Assembly (NCBI RefSeq): GCF_010183535.1
Contig: NC_071331.1
Location: 1,860,001 to 1,924,000 of the forward strand
Source of the DNA: Caenorhabditis remanei
Taxonomy: Eukaryota; Nematoda; Chromadorea; Rhabditida; Rhabditidae
Length of the DNA stretch: 64,000 nucleotides
Direction: 5' to 3'
In this document: in pieces, positions 57,126 to 64,000 of the stretch
Layout of the letters: each line of letters begins with the position of its first letter
Position numbering within the stretch: position 1 is the first letter of the stretch
Made by a program: the position numbers and the translations under genes
Notes under the pieces: model-generated
Databases searched by the model: none
What the model was told of the DNA's origin: nothing
The model's input: the letters and a program-made list of their open reading frames with translations, nothing else

Positions 57126-57524
57126 TCACCACGACAAAATTGTAAATCTACCACCCTGTGGGGACACATTCAAATTGGAATTTTCAGGTCCCGTCTTCTT
57201 CTTTAATTCGGACACTAATTCACTCAACTCTTCTATTGCTTTGGCCTGGAAACAGAAACCAATCAATTCAGGAAACTTTTTCCAACCGCAGCAAATGAAA
57301 CAATTTAAACTTTTGAAACTTTTTATGTGAAACGGAAAAAAGGTGTCGATGTCTAACTACATTAAATTTCTACATTATTACTACTCCATACCTGCATAAT
57401 AATATGATTTTTAGCCAGAAGCAATGTTGCAATCTTGCTCAATTTCCTTACAGAACCACCATTAGCATAGGGAATTACAGTACGAAGATCGTCGAGAGCC
57501 TCGTTCAAATCATGCATTCGGCAT
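57126..57524 (-). pseudogene. Broken Olig-type bHLH gene (hlh-17/31/32-like), copy 3
   Basis: Exon 2 (57524-57392) is complete and encodes [43 protein letters not shown]. Relative to copy 2 it has A->T in the first helix and H->N at the loop start. Exon 3 starts normally (57249) with [17 protein letters not shown] but after NLN runs into unrelated repeat sequence and stops at 57126. Exon 1, with the start codon and half of the basic region, is missing: homology to copy 1 ends near 57618. It cannot make a normal protein unless another exon 1 is used. Confidence 0.75.
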
Positions 57525-59602
57525 CTGGAAATAAATATGATAGAAGTGGTTGAAACTAATGAATTAAGACAATCACGATCAATGAGAGTAAAATTATTAG
57601 GCCACATTTTAATGCATTTTTTCTACAGCTAGCTCTACCATCGACTGTATCAGTGTGTGTGAATTGCTTTTTTGTGAGTTTCAAGTAGGTGAGAGCGCCG
57701 CAAATGCAGGTCTTTAGAAAAATAAAACGTAGAGAATGTATTGTCATATTAAAGACCTTCTTGAAAAATATGTTTACAGTATTTGTTCCGGCTCCGTCCT
57801 GGACATATTCCGGCAAATAGAGGATCAGGTCTAATTTGGGCCGGAGCGTGACAAAAGTAGTCTATGGCTCTGAAATTCCAACCAAAACAGTTTAATGAGA
57901 TATAAAATTAAAGTTGAATACTTCCTCAATGTATTCTCAAAAAATCACCATCCTAGTTAAAAAACTCAGGATTTTATGAAAGTTGATAGCTCATGAGCTC
58001 TTCCTTGGCACGCACAAAATCACTAATTTGATTCCTGTGTTTACTCATGAAAGTAACTAACCATAAAATCCGACCAGAACATTAAAAACAAAACGAATGT
58101 AGCAAAACACTTATGTACATTTTGTTAGAACAGAAAATTTCTCGATGAGACTTCAGATCCACCTCCAATCCCGGTTTTAGTCGGAAGCGTCCCGATTAGC
58201 TACACTTTTTACATTTTGGTCCATCCAGGAACCAAAACTAATCCGAAACCCTAATTCATGTTTGGAAATCATCGCTTGGTCTCTTTTCATCTTGAAAATC
58301 ATTTCTGGACATTCCAGAAAGTCGAAGCACCGGTCCACCGTTCCAAGAATACCTAACAGTCATTCAGAGACGATTTTCCGGAGTTCACCTGGCTGTCGAA
58401 ATAGGTGCCTATCTCGCAAACACGTGATTTATTCAAATTTTCAAATTAGGAATATCAGACCCAGAGAGTTTCTTAACAAAAAAAGTTTGGTTCGAATTCT
58501 CTGAATTAGTTTCTGTATAAGTTATGGGACGCTGAAGTCGTCAACTACCTCCGTGCCTAGGTCGTAGCTACCCAGAGAGATGGAGAGCTGTAATTCAGGA
58601 GAAAGCAGGACGGATCAAAAATCATCATTGAATATCTTTTCTGTAGCGAATGAATAATTTTTTGTCAAAAGGAAAAGATGTTTGGATGTTTTTGAAAAGA
58701 GTTATAACGTTTTTTGCGTATATCACTATTTATGGCGCACCCTGTAGAGCGAGCTCCAACAGCTAATTAAGAACCCCCAAAAATGGAATCTTTACTACAA
58801 TCAAGATATTGAAAATCGAAAAATGCAATGTTATTTATGAGAAGACCTACACTAAAACATCACAGTGAAACAGAAGTCTTCAAATTTGTAATGTTTTTTA
58901 TTATACTGAAATTAGTAATCAGTATAGAATCAGTGAGTACAATACGAGGTCACGGATTGTCTGAAATATTTGTTAATGCTTGAAAAAAGTGAAATGAGAA
59001 GCCCCATTATTTTTGCGAAGAGGATACTCCGTTCAACTGTTTCAGAAACAAGACAAAGAAATTTAACATTGTCAGGACTAGTTTGGTTTTTCGTTCGTGT
59101 TCTTGGGCCCCAGACTTGTATTCAGATAAGAATTAACGTACACAGAATAAGTAATTTTTCAATACTAACTGATCCTGTGAATATAAATATGCAACAATCT
59201 GTTTCCTCTGCTCCTCTTAGAACAACAGATGGTCGGAAGTGACCAAAGAATGGGGGGGGGGGGTGTCTTCCATTGTCATAACTCTCCTCCCCCTTTTTAT
59301 GAATAGAGATTAGATCTCAATTGGAGGATGTATCAATTCAGGAAATGGAATGGATATGCGGGAAATGGGAGAATAGGGTAAACATTTTGATGATGGGAGG
59401 GATTTTAGCTTGAACTGCTTTCAAAAATAGCTTTTCATGGATTTTTTTAGAAAAATATTGTTTTTCAGCGAATAATGGAGAACTTATCAATCATAACAGC
59501 TATCAATTAAATTGTTCCTAATGTCTTGTTAGTGAAGCATAATTGTTTGAACAAATTATTTTTGTCATATCTATTAGCTCAACTATGTTCATACACCTGC
59601 GC
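57525..59602. other. Block A copy 3, rearranged, gene-free
   Basis: 57525-57618 matches copy 1. 57620-58740 is unrelated to the other copies and shows no gene. From 58745 block A homology resumes (to 41930 onward, then 43200-44040). A run of ten G at 59252-59261 is the longest G homopolymer I noticed. Confidence 0.5.
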
Positions 59603-59697
59603 TCCGCCGAAATGCCCTTGAAAACTGTCTCTTTTTCTCTGAGTCTCCCAATTTTGCACACAATATTCTTCGGTTTCGGTAGAGCGTGGTTGTAAGA
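59603..59697. repeat. Small foldback repeat, second copy
   Basis: Related to 9985-10105: GCGCTCCGCCGAAA on the left and TTTCGGTAGAGCG on the right with the same interior order. Here it has inserted into block A copy 3. Confidence 0.5.
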
Positions 59698-61073
59698 AGT
59701 GTGCCTTTCTGATAAAAATAACGGAAATTGAAAATAAGTTTGTTACACATCAAGAAAAATTTTAACCGTAGCAATAATTTGAATAATAACTCAATACTTT
59801 TTTCCCATTTCAAAAATGTTTTACTTGTTGACTTGGACGTGTTTGATGTTTCCGAATTCTCATTGTCAGTTTCAACAAAAAATTGTTTCTTGGAACTTAA
59901 TTTCAGTTTTTCTGAAAGCTCAAAATCAGTTAAAAAGATGAAGATGACCTTTTTTGCAATAGTCACTTCCAGTTTTCAAGAACGGTTTTACTAATTCAAA
60001 AAATAGAAGCCTCATTTCCAACAAAGTTTCCTGACTTAAATGAAAAGAAAATAATTATTGCAAAATCTCAATAAGAGCAAGAATAACAAAAGGGAAAAAT
60101 GTCTAGACTATAAAAAAGTTCTATAACTGCAGTAGTTTTGGAATAGGTTTGAAATAGAATCATTGTATAATTTCGAAAAACCGACGCAAAAATTTTTAAA
60201 AAAGATATATGTACCGTTTCAGTCTTTCTCTATGTATTGTAGCTACTCTTTCGAATCATTAGTCTTGATATAAATCATTAGTCACATCATTACAAAAGTT
60301 TCGAAAATTGCCTGTCATCTCGATAAAGCAGTACTGAATAAAACTCGTAACTATGTAAACCGAGTTGTCTGACAAACAGAGATCCGCAATGGACCAAATT
60401 GAGCAGTCTGTAAGAAACTACCTCAGAAATTGCTGTGCGAATTTAATGTTTCTCTTCACACTCTTTGAAACTAACGTTTAATGAGTTCTGCGTGGATGCT
60501 GAATTCTTGACCGAACGGCTGTAATAATATCGCTGATATGAGGACAAAAGTTGTTCAAGAACCAGGGACTGGGATAAATTAAAAACTTCACAATCACAAT
60601 TCTAAGTCGGTTTCACATTCGTTTTAAAAGCAATATCCGATTATTATCAGACAATGAGGCTGAAATCTAAAGAGAACCAAAAAAATGAAGAAAAGTCAGT
60701 GATCAATTTATAAATGCAGAAAAATTTCCCTAGTCAGACACATCTCATTTCTGCATATCTGGATTAAATCAAGGTAAGTTTTTATGGTTTTTTGAATAAG
60801 AATGATTCAACTGAAACAAAACTATAATAATAATAACTGTTAAACGATTTTTATATGACAAATTGCATCAAACAAAACTAATTGTCACTCTCCTCCCATT
60901 ACCGTGAAGCAAAATCTATGAATATTAAAGTAAAACTAGCATTTAATCTTGTTAAAATTTTTTAATAGTTGTTATTAGCGGCCCACCCCCTCTTACAACT
61001 GCGCCCCACCGCAAACGAGAGAGTATCGGTGAATTTTAACGCAGAATTTTTTCTCGCGCGAACAAATATTTTT
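59698..61073. other. Block A copy 3 end, gene-free
   Basis: 60090-60970 aligns with 44500-45260. The ORFs at 59589-59966 on the minus strand and 59728-59994 on the plus strand overlap each other and look like chance. After 60980 the sequence becomes the GCGCCCCACCGCAAACGAGAG repeat start. Confidence 0.45.
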
Positions 61074-61752
61074 ACCATTTTTGACCTATTTTCGCTGTTT
61101 TTAAGAACAAATAACATAAAAACTTTCGGCTCTATTGGCAAATAATGGTCCCAAACGCAAAGAACGGTCCCAAAAAATAAAAGAACGGTCCCAAAGACTT
61201 ACATGGTCCCAACCGCAAAGAATGGTCCCAACCGCAAAGGATGGTCCCAAAATTTTGGGTGACCCACCTTTCCGAATTGAATGGTCCCTACCGCAAAGAA
61301 TGGTCCCAACCGCAAAGAATGGTCCTTCAAAATTGATACGAAAAACTTTTCACCATTCTCTTAGGCTTAGGTTTCTTAGAAATTGGTGAAAAAATTGACA
61401 AAACCGATTATTAATCGTATTTGTCAATTTTTTTCCCAATTTCTAAGAAACCTAAGCCTAAGAGAATGGTGAAACGTTTTTCGTATCAATTTTGAGGGAC
61501 CATTTTTTGCGGTAGGGATCATTCAATTCTGAAAGTTGGGTCACCCAAAATTTTGGGACCATCCTTTGCGGTTGGGACCATTCTTTGCGGTTGGGACCAT
61601 GTAATTCGGAAATTTGGGTCACCCAAAATTTTGGAACCATTCTTTGCGGTTGGGACCATTCTTTGCGGTTGGGACCGTTTTTTGCGGTTGGGACCATTCT
61701 TTGCCAATAGAGCCAAACTTTCAAAAAATAGTGAAAATAGGTCAAAAACTGT
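61074..61752. repeat. Foldback element with TGGTCCCAACCGCAAAGAA minisatellite arms
   Basis: Inverted repeat centred near 61413. Outer arms: TTTTTGACCTATTTTC at ~61075 against its near-complement at ~61740, and GGCTCTATTGGCAAA at 61128 against TTTGCCAATAGAGCC. Each arm has 6-8 copies of an 18-20-base unit (TGGTCCCAACCGCAAAGA), interrupted by a GGGTGACCCA(A/C) string. The innermost 61360-61465 is a perfect-looking hairpin around TTAATCG. The ORFs at 61135-61389 and on the opposite arm are repeats of NGPNRKEWSQPQRM and not genes. Confidence 0.7.
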
Positions 61753-64000
61753 GAAAATAAGGAACAATTCGATTGCGCTAGGAATTGATAATGCCATTGA
61801 AGATTGAACTAATGATACTATTGAAACAGTGTATGAGTGAATAAGATTTATTTTTTAGACACAAATGGATTTTCAGAAATGTTAACATTTCAATAAGATA
61901 ATATCATAAGGAAATAATAAATATTAATATTTTATCTGGCTTTTTTTGAGTGGAGATGCTAGAAAACAAATTGTCAGATTTGGTATTCAAAGTCTGACTG
62001 GAGTCGTGCATTTCTATCATAAAATGAAAAACGGTTTTAATTATCTAGCCCTTTTGTAATGAGTTACACATGAAAGTATGAATCTGCCCTCACTTATGCT
62101 CGCTATTGTATAAAAGTACTGCAAAAGATAGACTTTTATGAATTGGAAAAACGCAGAAAATAAAAAGGACCCGGGTGACTAGAAGATATGAAAGGTAAAA
62201 TCTCTTTAATGAAATTTCAGAACCGTCGCTGAAACGGTTCGTGAATGTTTATGAAACGAATGAAACTGAAAGTTCTGGTTTACCCAAAAGTTGATAATAA
62301 TTATCACAAACATTTCTTTTTTAATTCAATGTTTTTTTCAGATGTTTCCTAATAGTAAGGCTGATGTGCCTTTGGCGCTTTCGCCACGCAGCTACCCCTC
62401 TCGAGTTCACTTAAAAAAATTTTTATGATAGTTTGAATTTTTATGAAATTATTATATTAAAGTTAAAACAACGGTTCATCTTCGGAAAACTTCAAATGTT
62501 TTTTGGTCATGTAAAAAATTCTTGTTTGAGTTTCAGCATACCATTTTCCCACGACACAACGATTAGTAATACTCTCATTTGCGAAAAAGAAAAGAAGGGC
62601 TATTAATACTATGGCGAAATTATGGATCATTCTATTGCGAAATAAACAGGAAGAGGCTCACATCCAGTAAAAGTTTGATAATCTATCTCTAAAAATTATA
62701 TTATTGCAACAGGAAACTATTAAATACTTCAATCCGAAGACTAGAAGACTAAAATGAATATAATTTCAAAAACCTCCATTGCTGGTGAATGGCACGGTTT
62801 CTGTACTGGCTTTTCGACTGTTTCAACAACTGGATTTCATTTCTAAAGTTTTTGTTTGTGCGCTTTGAATTTAGGATTTTCTTTACTTGTGACCTCATTT
62901 CATTTTTGAGGTGCACTGAATTGCAATAAATCTTGTCGAAAATTACTTATTGAAAACATATCATACCTATTTATGTGTATTTATTTTTCGTCTGAAGCGA
63001 GTTTTTTTTGTTTTCAGTGTTAGTATCCTGTTACATTCGTTGGTGAAAAATACATCATCAGGCAACTTGCTTCGTAAGATTTTTCTTCCCGTCTTAAACG
63101 TTTACGTAAAATTGTATTAGTTTCAGTTTCAACTAATGCATGTTTCCATTGTTATGTTAGTACTGAAGTGCAATTGGAAGCTAAGCAAATGTTAAAGGGA
63201 ATAAATATATTTTTCAAACAAGACCAACACAAGAAGCGAATCAGAAGTACAGTCTACGAAACAGGCAGATTGTTTCATAAGTTCACTATCAGCTGATAGT
63301 AAATTAATGCATTGAAACTCGTAAAACCACTGGCGCAAGCCAGAAAACTTACTGCTTCAAGTCTTATGTACTTTTCAGTTAGTATATTGTGATAGAGTGT
63401 GATGGATATCACATTTAGATGTACCAGTTTCTCGGTATGTTTTTTTTTTCTTTTACAGGAGATGAAAAGAAAAAAATAGAAATTCTGATCGTTAGATACC
63501 CTCATTTAGACATCCATATGAAGCGCTCACCCTTGATAGGCCGAGTTAAAAAAAACTTTACGATTTCAACATATTCGTATTTTCTGGTTGTATTTTAACA
63601 AAATAATCGAATAAGCATTTTCGAATTATCTAGTTGTTTTGTTTCAACTAACCGGTAGAGTGGTATCAATTTTTCATTTTATGGAATGTCAAATGTTTTT
63701 TTCTAACATCGTCCATTGAATTGTCTGTTTCATAGTTCTATTAAAATAATGAGACGTTTCGGTTGAACGATTCTTTGAGAAAATCCATGATAAGGTTTTT
63801 TAACTTTGCATAAATGCAATGAAGGTTTATTCTTACACATTCTGCGACGTGAATATTATTTATTATCTCTCTTTCAATTTCGAATTATAATTTTTAGTGA
63901 TAGAAAACTTTTACAAAGTATGTGAAACTGAAAACCCGTAATATGGTGATTATTCCCTAAATCGTTTTTTAGTTGTTTCATTTATTCCGTTCCTCCTATG
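61753..64000. other. AT-rich DNA without visible genes
   Basis: I see no gene, RNA gene or large repeat. A short GC-richer string at 62360-62405 (CTGATGTGCCTTTGGCGC..) may be a repeat fragment. The 63275-63505 ORF (minus strand) starts without a splice context and is not supported. Confidence 0.45.

Noticed and set aside
61135..61745. NGPNRKEWSQPQRM repeat proteins
   Set aside because: Translations of the minisatellite in both arms of a foldback element.

Overview
The window is nematode nuclear DNA, most likely Caenorhabditis. It is AT-rich, its introns are mostly about 45-100 bases and end in TTTCAG-like acceptors, it carries Olig-type bHLH genes of the hlh-17/hlh-31/hlh-32 kind, and it holds a 5S rRNA-derived fragment that looks like the C. 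elegans 5S gene. Host genes are sparse. Most of the window is mobile DNA inserted into a segmentally duplicated bHLH region.

Layout. (1) 1-4180: gene-poor DNA paralogous to 47340-51780 (block B). (2) 4180-11587: non-autonomous elements, including a hAT-type MITE with a perfect 8-bp target duplication, a family of GGCGGCGATGCCGCC boxes with a large imperfect foldback, and a 5S/tRNA-like SINE split by a 1.05-kb inverted-repeat insert. (3) 11588-30422: an 18.8-kb Polinton/Maverick-class element that is a nearly perfect palindrome. Two 9.37-kb arms flank a 98-bp unique centre. The ends read AGTAGT...ACTACT and are bracketed by the 6-bp target duplication TGAATG. Each arm has the same three intact genes: a 16-exon protein-primed family-B DNA polymerase and two small paralogous proteins of unknown function (called A and B here). 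I see no integrase, ATPase, protease or capsid gene. (4) 31652-39698: an LTR retrotransposon on the minus strand. It has identical 465-bp LTRs, a 4-bp target duplication, a tRNA primer-binding site and a polypurine tract. Its only long ORF is an 1116-aa superfamily-1 (UPF1/MOV10-like) helicase; no reverse transcriptase is visible. (5) 40270-61000: three copies of a bHLH block (block A). One copy (51906-53084) is intact and two are broken. Several MITE insertions here can be checked against empty paralogous sites. A separate two-exon gene of unknown function lies at 55396-56138. (6) 61074-61752: a foldback element built on a TGGTCCC minisatellite. After it comes gene-free AT-rich DNA.

How it fits together. 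In copy 2, blocks B and A are separated by only tens of bases. In copy 1 about 36 kb of mobile DNA lies between them, so the paralogue gives an approximate empty site. The palindromic polymerase element looks like a terminal-duplication genome of a protein-primed replicon, of the kind known for incomplete adenovirus genomes, that was integrated by enzymes supplied in trans. The helicase element has all the cis signals of an LTR retrotransposon but none of its enzymes, so it too probably moved in trans while keeping an intact helicase ORF.
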